Translations under genes and position numbers: made by a program
Assembly (NCBI GenBank): GCA_963971225.1
Contig: OZ020269.1
Location: 87,846,783-87,910,782 of the forward strand
Origin: Melieria omissa
Taxonomy: Eukaryota > Arthropoda > Insecta > Diptera > Ulidiidae
DNA: 64,000 nt
Direction of reading: 5' to 3'
Notes under the pieces: model-generated
Databases searched by the model: none
What the model was told of the DNA's origin: nothing
The model's input: the letters and a program-made list of their open reading frames with translations, nothing else
Shown: piece by piece, positions 10,132-18,730 of the stretch
How positions within the stretch are numbered: the stretch's first letter is position 1
Layout of the letters: each line of letters opens with the position of its first letter

Positions 10132-10246
10132 TCTTTGAATGCAACGTTTATTCAGAGTGAGATGAAATACAATGAAGTGATGATATACATAGTATACAAG
10201 TAAAGAAACAGTGATGCCAACTCTTACATATTTTGCATATTCAACA
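10132..10246 (-). repeat. 5' LTR of the Copia-like element
   Basis: This is the partner of 8601-8715, followed on the minus strand by the initiator-tRNA half-site at 10131-10117. The short length (115 bp) is below that of classical Copia LTRs. Confidence 0.85.
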
Positions 10247-10402
10247 AAATCGAGGGTGGCAACAAATTTTGCGGCTCCCAGGCTCACCAGAATTGACTTG
10301 ATATCAGGAATGAGGTACGTGTGAGCTATGGTTACCGCGTTCAGGTATTTGAAATCAATCACCATTCGGTATTACTTTTCCCCTGAAGGCTCCAGTTAAG
10401 GT

Positions 10403-10800
10403 CGCCGCCAGGTGGCCGCCAAAAAAATGAGCGCGAGGAACTCCCTCGGGGAGCTCCTCGCGCTAGCAAATAAAACTCCAATCTTACTTTTACACCGTTT
10501 ATTCAGTTCCGTTCCCAAAAACCAACTAAAACTTATTCTAATTAACAGCTTAAACTAAACCTCGGCATTGCTGCTGGTAAATGTTGACTCAGCCGCGGCA
10601 CCGCCGCCGGTAGAAGTGGAGTCAGCAGAATTGGGCAACGCAAGGAGTTTCGGGTTACACGGTGCTTCGATTGCATTCCGAGTTGGTGGGAAACTACACA
10701 CGTTGCAGTGCCGCGTGATGCGTGTCGTAACGGGTGCACCGGTTGTGTTAACTCCTCCTCCTTCTACCTCGTCCGTGCACCTTTGTTCTTGATGTAGGTT
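10403..10800 (-). repeat. LTR-C, probable 3' LTR of the hairpin-leader element
   Basis: Non-coding, between the reverse-transcriptase relic on the left and the purine-rich/leader region on the right. It carries a very strong hairpin (10430-10464) near one end and repeats of GGCGGC. LTR-like features resemble LTR-B (a hairpin next to a GCCACC/GGTGGCC word). I infer it is the 3' LTR of the element whose primer site is at 11522-11539. No second copy is present to prove the ends. Confidence 0.45.
10430..10464. other. strong hairpin in LTR-C
   Basis: AGCGCGAGGA pairs perfectly with TCCTCGCGCT. After one A/C mismatch, CTCCC pairs with GGGAG around a TCG loop, giving a 16-position stem with 15 pairs. 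A weaker counterpart, CACTCCCC-TT-GGGGAGCG, lies at 16173-16194 next to LTR-B. Confidence 0.8.
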
Positions 10801-11303
10801 TTTTTCTTAAATTTTTGCACTGCTTTTTTTTCTTTTTTTTTTTTTTTGAGAAGATATTTTGAGTTCTCGATCTTTTTCACCTTCGACCTTGCACTTTTAT
10901 TTCAAAATCTTGTAAGTTTTTCTGCAATTTGTATCGGCAACTATACGTGGTTCTTTTTCACTTTTATCTGAAATTTTTTTTCGCTTTTGCTGTAGGTTTT
11001 CTTTTTATTTTTTTCACCGCAATTTTAGCAAAAACAAGATTGGAGCTAGTTGGCCTGGCGTCCACCCGAGCGACGTTCCTTTGTTACTGATTTACTGCTT
11101 CGGGAGCGTCGTGGTTGCCCCGTTTGGAAGCTGACGTTTATGCTTGTCAGCGACCTACTAATGGCACGACTAACTCCACCGTACAGTATCCTGGCCGTAA
11201 TGATTCTCCGCTAAGCGGAATGACCTGTCGTCTAACCATGACCAAGGATCCGTACATAAGCTGGAGGGCCTGATTTACAGGATCTCAGCCAGCAGGTGGT
11301 TAT
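10801..11303 (-). other. leader and polypurine stretch of the hairpin element
   Basis: No gene is visible. On the minus strand 10801-10850 is a long purine run, which could be the polypurine tract just upstream of LTR-C. The remainder (10850-11303) is leader-like with a CCGCTAAGCGG palindrome near 11211. If the reading is right, gag and pol have been removed completely between leader and tract. Confidence 0.4.
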
Positions 11304-11522
11304 ACCCTGGAGGGTCCCGTAGGAATCGCAGGGTCGATCAGTTTCTTAATTTTTATATATTTACATATTCAATTGTTTAACCTGACTGGAGGGTCCCGTA
11401 GGAGTCGCAGTCGGCATAATTGTTATATCCTGGAGGGTCCCGTAGGAATCGCAGGATTGATTGGTTTGTTATACTTGAAATTACAAGCCTGACTGGAGGG
11501 TCCCGTAGGAATCGCAGTCAGG
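11304..11522 (-). repeat. four covarying hairpin repeats in a retroelement leader
   Basis: Four units share a 19-nt loop (plus strand GAGGGTCCCGTAGGAATCG, one copy with a single change). They lie at 11304-11334, 11382-11414, 11427-11457 and 11488-11522. The closing stems differ but remain self-complementary: ACCCTG/CAGGGT, CTGACTG/CAGTCGG with one wobble, ATCCTG/CAGGAT, and CCTGACTG/CAGTCAGG. The array starts immediately beside the primer-binding site, in the position of retroviral packaging and dimerisation signals. The loop also contains GGGTCCC (GGGACCC in the RNA), which could form loop-loop contacts. Confidence 0.85.
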
Positions 11523-11539
11523 TCCCTGCTCGGGCGCCA
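11522..11539 (-). other. primer-binding site, tRNA-Lys type
   Basis: The minus strand reads TGGCGCCCGAGCAGGGAC, identical to 5857-5840. It abuts the truncated reverse-transcriptase relic instead of an LTR, so the 5' LTR of this element is missing. Confidence 0.8.
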
Positions 11540-12270
11540 GTGTTTTGAACTATCCATATCGGAGAATTGTATGGGCTTTTTGAAGGTCGAAAGAGTTTAT
11601 GAACCTGTTTTTCGACTTCCGATCTCATACACGCCGGATATGGATAACTTTTAGTGTAAATAGGCTCGCTTGTCTTTATCTCCGCTCTGACAAAAGTTTT
11701 CACCATCTCATGCGGACGACTTCTGTTTTAAGGAAATGACAATATCTGGTTTAATCCTTAAGGTGCCCTGTTTGCGGTCAATTACAGTCTCGAGATCTTT
11801 GAGGGTGTCATCCCCGATTACTCCATCAAAAGATCGCAAATTTGGTAGCACGAAAAATGTTACTACGCTATCGTTTGCCATGTCTCTGAAAAATCGTCCC
11901 TTTACCATTCGTGTTATCCGATTGGTTCTATTGTAGATAAGTAGGCTGTTGTAAATTTTATCGTCGAGATTTTCGGCGTCGTCGGGTTTCGTGAGAGCCA
12001 TTAATCTCGAATGTTCGTTTAAGGTTCCATGTAATCGTTCGATATCCGAGTTTCCCGTCTTATTGTGGGGAGTTGTTCTGTGAATTTCAATACTATTTTC
12101 TTTCAGAAACACTTCCACGGCGTTTTGTAGCATACATCTTTCGTTGTCAACTACTATTTTTTTCATTTTCCCTAAAAACCTAATTCTTTCTTTAATTGCG
12201 GCTAATATAGATACCCATGTTCTATCGTTGAGTTTATGCATTGTTGCATATTTGGAAAGCTTATCAATAG
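11540..12270 (-). pseudogene. rearranged Gypsy-type pol: integrase joined to protease, then reverse-transcriptase start
   Basis: The frame 12241-11708 (177 codons) first encodes an integrase core with VDNERCMLQNAV, HRTTPHNKTGNSDIERLHG and IYNRTN, including catalytic Asp and Glu positions. From about residue 112 it passes without a stop into the end of a protease domain (LRSFDGVIGDDTLKDLE). The next frame, 11706-11518, encodes the N-terminal segment of reverse transcriptase (VKTFVRAEIKTSEPIYTKSY; SPYNSPIWIV) and breaks at the primer site of the inserted hairpin element; the rest of that domain resumes at 10402. Integrase before protease is the reverse of normal Gypsy order, so two copies or a circular form were joined. 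Relic of an endogenous element. Confidence 0.8.
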
Positions 12271-13351
12271 TTGTTTAATGCATGACGTTTCTTCATGGAT
12301 ACCATATGTCCATGTGAACTATGTAATTTATTTTCATCGGTGTTTCGGACAACTGAAATCGGGCGAAGATGTATTTGTTGCAGCAGAGGCAGTGTTGGCC
12401 TGAAATCTGCGTCGAAATGTTTTATTTTGCGATTTAAAAGTTTGGTTAGACGATTCCTTGCTGGGATAATCGTCTTCAACAAATTCTATTGCTCTATAAG
12501 TAGCCTCAAGAAATTGGAGAAGCGGTTTACAGGAGGAATATCATTACTTCCTTTTGCGTTATTAGAAACATGAGGATTGGATCCCAGTTAGACCTGTCAA
12601 CATTCACAGATTTCAACAGCGCCAAGCAATTTCGCGTAATATCTAGCAATTGCCGTACCCTATGTAGGCCTCCGTCAGTATTTGGAGCGTTAAACAACTT
12701 TTTAAGAATTTGATTATCTAATTTTCGCTTGCTGTGGTATCTACTTACCAGAGCTGACCAGGCTGGATCGTAGCTTGAATCGATGGCTGGATATTCGTCT
12801 ACCATATCCTTGGGTGTGCCGGTACACGAGCCCTTCAAGTAAAAATACTTTTGTACCTGTGTCAAGGTGGTGTTATTGTGGACTAGCGAAAGAAACGTAT
12901 CGCGAAATGGTATCCATTCCAAGTAGTCTCCGGAAAATGTAGGAAGATCGATTTTGGGCAGCCGTGCGGTTGCTGTAATACTGTCGTTTCGAGATGTTTG
13001 AACTGCAAAGGTGCTGGCGTGGTTGACAGGCGACGGTGGCGTGGTAAGTTCCATTTGTAAGTCGAGCAGTTTGGACTTTAGCGCGATGTAAAGGTCATAG
13101 CAGGAATAAATAACTTCTTCCTTGAGGTACGGAACATCCTCGTCGAGTATGGAATTGCTTCGAAGGATTTCACAGATGACTTCATGGCCACGTTTAAAGT
13201 TCTGAAAGATAGTTTCAATCTCTGTTATCAGACTTTGCACATAACTTCGTGATTTTTCCTGTTCTGGTTTGCCTGCAAAGATACGGAAGAAGCGTTGAAG
13301 ATGCAAGTACATCGTCCGTTGATCCTCAATGCGACCACTGACCGATTCCAT
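12271..13351 (-). pseudogene. BEL/Pao-type gag, 3'-truncated
   Basis: The frame 13351-12527 (274 codons) carries the DUF1759-type gag signature of BEL elements: LPKIDLPTFSGDYLEWIPFRD, FLSLVHNNTTLTQVQKYFYLKG and SALVSRYHSKRKLDNQILKKL. From 12482 to about 12271 weaker homology continues in shifted frames (NTASAATNTSSPDFSCPKH). Then the sequence switches abruptly to the integrase relic. Its own primer site and LTR lie directly upstream (13532-13773), so this is the 5' end of a BEL element cut off inside gag. No protease, RT or integrase of BEL type is seen. Confidence 0.85.
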
Positions 13352-13531
13352 ATTATTAAAGTTCGCGCCTCAAGAAATTAAAGGTTAGATCCACGTGGTG
13401 GCGCTTGCGTAGAATAATTGGGCAAAGGTACGCCTACTCCAGCTTCTTGGGATAGTATAAATTCCACGGGATAGTTATTGCTTGTACTCGTTTATAGTTT
13501 TTTTTTAATTTTCTGGACTAAATCGTATTAG
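13352..13531 (-). other. BEL leader
   Basis: A short untranslated stretch between the primer site and the gag start. No further feature is recognised. Confidence 0.5.
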
Positions 13532-13549
13532 TCCCGGGTTTCGGCACCA
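13532..13549 (-). other. BEL-type primer-binding site
   Basis: The minus strand reads TGGTGCCGAAACCCGGGA, a primer site commonly found in BEL/Pao elements. It lies six bases after the LTR end CTACAACA. Confidence 0.8.
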
Positions 13550-13555
13550 TTTTAA

Positions 13556-13773
13556 TGTTGTAGAAAAACATTAACAGAATAAAAAGTCGAGAATAAGAAG
13601 TCAGCGAGTTGAAGACAGTGCAGTTGCGCAAGCCAAGATGGTTTGACTCGATTCAGTGTTGCCAGATCTTTTTAGTTTATTTCAAGAAAATTCGCAATAC
13701 TTATCAGCGAACATATGGTTGTGCCACTACTTATTATCTAACATATGGTTGTGCCACTACTTATTATCTAACA
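13556..13773 (-). repeat. 5' LTR of the BEL element, with a 30-bp tandem duplication
   Basis: On the minus strand the LTR starts TGTTAGATAATAAG (13773) and ends CTACAACA (13556), 218 bp. Inside, 13711-13740 and 13741-13770 are exact 30-bp tandem copies, so the first bases of the LTR are duplicated. It interrupts the gag/protease relic to its right. Confidence 0.75.
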
Positions 13774-14457
13774 CTGGTTTTAAAAGGGATTTTTGTTGGT
13801 GGGCGATCGTATTTTGCAAATTGGTAAATTTCACAATTATTAATAAATTTTGTTATTATTTGAAATAAGTTTGGGTAGAAGATTTTATCGGCCACCCCAA
13901 GCAAGTTAATGTCAATTTTCTTTATTCCGAAATAAACCGTACACGACATTTTCCCAAAAATACCGAAATAAGAAACAGAACAAAAATCATGAATTTCAAT
14001 TTCATTTAACAACAGCGACCTCTTGATAAAACTGATTGGGCTTCCAGAGTCTAGGAGGCATTCTACAAGTAAATTGATATTGTTATAAGGACTTACAGAC
14101 AACATTAAGTTTCTTACGTAAACATTTTCGTCAACCGCATGGATCATCGTCTTCCTGCCTGGACAGGTAGCCGCCTGGTGTTCCTTACTGCCACAGCTGT
14201 AGCAAGCGCCCATCTCACGCTTTGGCTTTTTGCACGCTGCAGCCATATGCCCGATTGAGTTACAGTTGTAGCGTCTAACGGTTGCTGTCTCTTGTGAACT
14301 GCTGGTGGTTCTGCTGCTGCTGCTGTCCAATTCCACGCTCTGGTAGCTGCACCCGCGAAAAAGCATTAAGCAGCTGCACCTTGTTATCGTAGCATTGGAT
14401 GTTGGCTTGGGCGCGTAAGCCGCTATCAGGTTGTTGAGCGCGGGCTTGCAAAACCAA
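13774..14457 (-). pseudogene. gag zinc-knuckle and protease fragment of a Gypsy-type element
   Basis: The frame 14366-13764 contains two CCHC knuckles: the first has lost its leading Cys (RRYNCNSIGHMAAAC), the second is intact (CYSCGSKEHQAATC). A retroviral-type aspartic protease follows with LLDSGSPISFI, where the usual DTG is DSG. An overlapping frame (14457-14275) holds the Gln-rich gag tail. The BEL LTR cuts the protease after about residue 195. Position and motifs fit the nucleocapsid-protease joint of a Gypsy/Osvaldo-like polyprotein. Confidence 0.75.
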
Positions 14458-15120
14458 TCGAAAATATATGCTGGTTTGGTCTTCGGCTAATCATGTCGGC
14501 TGGGTCGAGGTTCTTGTAACGAAACATCAAGAAACACGCAACAATAGAAAAAAAATCATTATGCCAAAATATCTAAACCGTCTTTACTATGACCAGGTGA
14601 CAAAAAAATAATAATAAAAACAGTAGGTGCGAAACGGTGGCAAAGAAACCATTGATAGCTGGATTAGGGTTGATGTTGTACCCTAGAGTGCACTTCTTCC
14701 TCCCCTTTGTATACGCCTATGGCCACCTAAGCACTCGAATGCTTTTTTAACTAGATCTAAGTATATATTATATATAAATATAAATATTATATAAATATAT
14801 TTTTAGCAAAGTGCCAGTAATTACAATATTACACACACTAAATAAAACACTCCCACTGCACTTAACTTCATCCGCTTTCGTCAGCTTGCACTTTCGTTTT
14901 AAACGCGTCTCGCGGTTTTGGATGCTTAAATAGCACAATTCTGCCTAACGGCAAGATCGTTCGATCTGAACAAAATATATAATTTATGGCCTTGTTTACG
15001 CAGTGCACCAACAATTTGCCTCCAAGAATGCAGGAGGAATGCACTTTTGGTGGATTTAGTGTCCACCAGCACTTTTAAATGAAACGCACTGCACTTTTAA
15101 TCACAACTTTTTATTTAAAA
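14458..15120. other. AT-rich non-coding stretch, probable LTR remains
   Basis: No gene is supported. It includes an AT run (14755-14810) and the short word GCACTTTTAAATGAAACGCACTGC near 15070. There is a TAAATAAAACAC poly(A)-like word near 14840. Confidence 0.35.
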
Positions 15121-15235
15121 ATTTTAACAATGCGACTGCCGCCGGTGTCGCGTCCTGACGGTGACTGACTGCTCGATTGACTGATGATTGCTGGTGTCAG
15201 GACCGCTTCTTTTATAGCAGCGAGCCGGCCGTGGT

Positions 15236-15488
15236 CCGTTCTGCCGGTCCGCTATGCCGTTGCTGTCGTCGTGGCACAGCTGCGGCCCGCTACGCTGTCG
15301 CTGCCGTGAACCGCTATGCTGTCGCTGCCGTGGACCGCTATGCTGTCGTCGTGGCACAGCTGCGGTCCGCTATGTCGTCGCTGCCGTAAACCGCTATGCT
15401 GTCGTCGTGGCACAGCTGCGGCCCGCTATGCTGTCGCTGCCGTGGACCGCTATGCTGTCGTCGTGGCACAGCTGCGGTCCGCTATGTC
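15236..15488. repeat. GC-rich tandem repeat array
   Basis: Two interleaved units alternate: a 32-bp unit built on CTATGCTGTCGTCGTGGCAC + AGCTGCGGTCCG and a 24-bp unit built on CTATG(C)TGTCGCTGCCGT + (A/G)GACCG. Together they make a 56-bp higher-order period repeated about four times with small changes. The array gives Arg/Cys-rich open frames on both strands that I regard as chance. It stands out against its AT-rich surroundings. Confidence 0.8.
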
Positions 15489-15659
15489 GTTGCATGCCAT
15501 CCGCCACGCTGGCACCGACGTGACATGTGCCACGCTGGTACCGTTGCTGATATGTCGAGCGGTACAGTATGTGCCGCCACACACTTAACAACAACCACTG
15601 TGCGTACTGAGCGAGACTGCAGCAATGCACTGTGTGGGAGTTATATTTTTATGTAATTA

Positions 15660-16080
15660 AAAGATCACTTATACGTTTTTTTAAGAGTTTTTATTTCTTC
15701 TATAAGTTTATCGATTTTTCTGGAGTACAAATAGGTACTGCCAGGGTTGCGGCTCAATCCGTAACTAACTTATTCTAACGCCGCTTTCAGCTCTTATATT
15801 AATTATATTGCTGACATAGAGCGAACTGAATCTTCTGGAAGGGTCTAATTTGCCTTGTGTAATTGATTCTATGCGCATGTGGCCCGGTCGTGGAGTGTGC
15901 CTGAATAAACATTAAGATTGTTTATATGAAATAGATGCTGTGCAACAGGGCAATAGTGCATATTAGGCACTATTGCGAAATTGATCTTTTATTCAACAGT
16001 GGCTTGATCGCGGAATGTGGCCGAAGAAAAATTGAAATCTATATGCAGGGAAATAGTGCATCTTAGGCACTATTGCGAAA
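15660..16080. repeat. LTR-A copy 1
   Basis: This stretch recurs at about 16560-17035 (shared words CGGCTCAATCCGTAACT, GATTCTATGCGCATGTGGCC). It contains two copies of a hairpin word CAATAGTGC...GCACTATTG (near 15950-15975 and 16050-16075). It is non-coding. Both strands offer AATAAA-like words, so orientation is unsure. Confidence 0.6.
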
Positions 16081-16172
16081 TTTAAATGGGTGGTCACCGT
16101 CTACGGTGGCCACTTCAATGACGCACTCGTTATTGGCGGGATTTACGCTGACGCGTTTATTATATAAGTGAA

Positions 16173-16194
16173 AGCACTCCCCTTGGGGAGCGCT
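16173..16194. other. short hairpin beside LTR-B
   Basis: AGCACTCCCC and GGGGAGCGCT pair around a TT loop with one mismatch. It sits at the start of LTR-B copy 2, in the same place as the stronger hairpin of LTR-C. Confidence 0.6.
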
Positions 16195-16530
16195 AAAAAA
16201 TTAGAGTGGGCCACCACTTGGCCCCTCTGGATTCGCTGCGAAGGAAAAGAAACGCTTTTAATTAGTATCAAAAATGAGGTTTATTCCCGTACTCAACGGC
16301 TACCAAAACAGAAGTAAGTCACCTCGACTAAATTAACTTAACTCTAAGCTTATCGTTCTATGCCGCTTATTGCCTAATTCCGCTGATTTGGCGCTTCCCA
16401 CGATGGAGTGCATTGTCAGCGACTTAGCCGGATACGCGTGCAGCGCGCGAGGATCAAATTGCACTTAGCACCGTCAGCAGTTTAAGGTAGGTGCATTCGC
16501 TAAGGTGGCAGAGCAAGTGTGCTAACTTAT
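16190..16530 (-). repeat. LTR-B copy 2
   Basis: It matches 6969-7320 in the same orientation with a handful of substitutions and one internal deletion of about eight bases (near 16465). It lies between the two LTR-A copies, which suggests it was inserted into or next to the LTR-A element. Confidence 0.65.
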
Positions 16531-16559
16531 ATAACTTGCTGGTATGTGTGTGTGAGTTA

Positions 16560-17035
16560 TATTTTCATTTAAATATTTTTATTTAAAATAAAGTTATATT
16601 TTTATTTAAATATTTCTTATAAATAGATGTTAATCGGTTGCGGCTCAATCCGTAACTGGCTGCTCTAACGCCGCCCTTAGCTTTTATATTAATTCTACAG
16701 AGTGAACTGAATCTATTGGAAGGGGCCAATTTGCCTACCATGCATTTTGTGCAATTGATTCTATGCGCATGTGGCCCGGCCGTGGAGTGTGCCTGAATAA
16801 ACATTAGGATTGTTTATATGAAATAGATCTTCTGCAACGGAGCAATAGTGCTTATTGCACTATTGCGAAACTGATCTTTTGTGCAACAGTGGCTTGGCCG
16901 CGGAATGTGGCCGAATAAACATTAAGATTGTTTATGTGGAATAGATCCTGTGCAACAGGGCAATAGTGCATATTAGGCACTATTGCGAAATTGATCTTTT
17001 GTGCAACAGTGACTTTGGTCGCGGAACGTAGCCGC
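16560..17035. repeat. LTR-A copy 2 with internal tandem expansion
   Basis: Homologous to 15660-16080 but longer. A unit of about 125 bp (GCGGAATGTGGCCGAATAAAC ... GATCTTTTGTGCAACAGTG-like) is repeated in tandem, each copy carrying the CAATAGTGC/GCACTATTG hairpin. It interrupts the hAT-like fragment to its right. Confidence 0.6.
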
Positions 17036-17293
17036 TTGTTGAATTTGTTTTTGTACGCCGTTAAATTGGCCCGACATATTTTTCGCGCTTTCATATCCTT
17101 GACCAAAACGATATTGGCAGTCAATTTTGTAGTCATTTAGATTATTTAAAATAAGAGTCGCCAAATGTTTTCCACTTATTGAGTTTGTAGTAAGAAAACG
17201 TAGAAAATCTTCTCTTAATTTTATTTTTCCACTTTTGGCCACTTCAACATATCGAACGCAAATGGAGACCTGTAATAACACACATAACAACAC
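17036..17293 (-). pseudogene. hAT-like (DUF4371 / zinc-finger MYM-type) transposase fragment
   Basis: The minus frame from 17293 encodes KLREDFLRFLTTNSISGKHL, then LILNNLNDYKID and GQGYESAKNMSGQFNGVQ. This is the GQGYDGAxNMSGxxxGVQ block of the DUF4371 region found in hAT-related transposases and zinc-finger MYM-like proteins. The block normally continues to a conserved catalytic segment and a dimerisation C-terminus, both lost because LTR-A copy 2 begins right after GVQ. About 85 residues of real homology remain; inactive. Confidence 0.8.
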
Positions 17294-17389
17294 ATTTGCG
17301 TTTTCGTTACGGAGTATAAACCAACTTGTTCGCTCGTCCGACCAAGGGGGGATCTATCCCTATCTATGCCTCTAACTCACTAACTCCTA

Positions 17390-18730
17390 CAAATTGAAAA
17401 TGGCTATGGCAGCTACTAACAGAAGATATAGTTTCATTTAAATAAGGGAGAATACTGCCTTTGCTTGTGCTAATGTAAAAATCGTTTAGAATGTCAGGAT
17501 CCACTTTGCATTCTGAGTTTTCTTTCCCATGAATGTCTAAGTTGTTCAGGTTGCGCCATAGCTGTTTAAATGGAAGCGAGGCATTTAGTTTCGATTTACA
17601 AAACCACCGATTTATATAAACACCATGAAGTATCCGTCAGTGATTTTCTCCATTTAGCATGCAACTTATTTCGTTTTCTTATTGCTAAATGTACTCGCTT
17701 GGTATATCAAGGATACGACTTATTCCTGATATAAGAAGTACAAATCGGGACATGAGCGTTAAACAACGTGATTAAGTTCTCACTAAGAAATCGCGAATGG
17801 CTATGGTAGTAAATTGTTTCCTTTTCTCTTTATTTAATTAACAATTTCTTGTTTCTTATAAATCTTTAAATGTTCATAAAATCTCCCAATTCAATTTCAA
17901 TTATTTAACTCAAATATTTCTTATAGAATAATAAACTTTAATCCTTAAAATTTCGCAATTAAATTTCAATTACTTGATTTAAATATTTCTTGAAATGATA
18001 GACTTTAATCTCTAAATTCTCACAATTTAAATACAAATTTTTCACTAAAATATTTCTTCTTTCTTTAATTTTCACAAGGCCATTTTTCACTTTCACTTTT
18101 TTTATTTTTCATTTCATTTAAGTTCATTTATTTCAAGTCTACAGTAAATGAACTTACAGAAAAGAGAGCATGTTTGATTGTTTCGATTTGCATGCTTTGT
18201 TTAACTGGATCGAACAAACTTGAAAATCCAGTCCAGTCTGAACATTGAATGCCGTTTTCCAGTAAGAAGAGGGTGTGAGCTGCACAATTTTCTCGAATTA
18301 TCCTTGAATGGTCCTTAAATCCTTAAATAACTTACCATGACATAATGTTCAGAAAAAACGGCAAAGTTAGAAACAGTTGACCTGCCTGACACAAAGCCAA
18401 AAGTCTATTTAACTTTTGACGGCAAAGTAAAGATTCTTTTTAACCAGGGATTCAAACAATTTTGAAACAGTCCATAATTTGGAAATTGGTCTGTAGTTTG
18501 CAACATTGTTCTTATTGCCACTTTTAAAATGGATCTAAGGAAAAGAACCTTCCACGCATCAATAAATTCTGAGATTCTGGTGAACGGTAAAAGATACTTA
18601 AAATACAATTCTTTAGTAGGCACAACGATAGCCCGTCTACATTAGTTTGCCTAGAGAATTCAATACAATAAATGCCTTCAATTACGTCCTCAGGAGATAA
18701 GCACAATGAACCAAAATGTATGTGAGAGTA
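17390..18730 (-). pseudogene. Jockey/CR1-like non-LTR retrotransposon, decayed
   Basis: Two minus-strand blocks remain. Around 17700-17400, shifted frames give SLPFKQLWRNLNNLDIHGKE and DPDILNDFY, text typical of the linker between endonuclease and reverse transcriptase. Around 18730-18405, frames give SPEDVIEGIYCI, VDGLSLCLLKN and further the start of the RT finger region (FIDAWK; LFQNCLNPWLKRI). The RT block lies upstream of the linker block in this orientation, so pieces are rearranged or from two copies. AT-rich text (17790-18180) separates them. No catalytic FADD box is seen. Confidence 0.6.

Larger units (their letters stand above)
8596..10251 (-). mobile_element. Copia-like element, complete ends, large internal deletion
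   Basis: The element spans 8601-10246 and is flanked by AAATC (plus strand) at 8596-8600 and 10247-10251. Its two LTRs (8601-8715 and 10132-10246) are each 115 bp and start TGTTGAATATGC on the minus strand. The primer-binding site GGTTATGGGCCCAGG (10131-10117) matches the internal initiator-tRNA-Met half-site used by Copia. A purine-rich GAGAAGGGC lies just before the 3' LTR. Length is about 1.6 kb against roughly 5 kb for full Copia-type elements, so protease, integrase and most reverse transcriptase are gone. Confidence 0.88.
7901..10402 (-). pseudogene. Gypsy-type reverse transcriptase, split by two later insertions
   Basis: Three blocks on the minus strand are collinear parts of one reverse transcriptase: 10402-10247 (MVIDFKYLNAVTIAHTYLIPD, then GAAKFVATLD), 8600-8330 (the SGFHQIL motif, LPFGLKNAPA, then the YxDD region) and 8061-7901 (LKVNLEKTHF, GYILTADGIKADP). 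The gaps are exactly the Copia-like element (8601-10246) and a solo LTR (8062-8324). Each is flanked by a 5-bp duplication whose removal restores the frame. The YxDD box reads VDIDD, so its first Tyr is lost. A stop lies just before the MVIDF motif. The preceding N-terminal part of the domain lies at 11540-11706, across another insertion. Inactive relic of an old element. Confidence 0.85.

Noticed and set aside
15177..15656. Several overlapping Arg/Cys/Val-rich open frames on both strands
   Set aside because: They are by-products of the GC-rich tandem array, whose lack of stops opens every frame.
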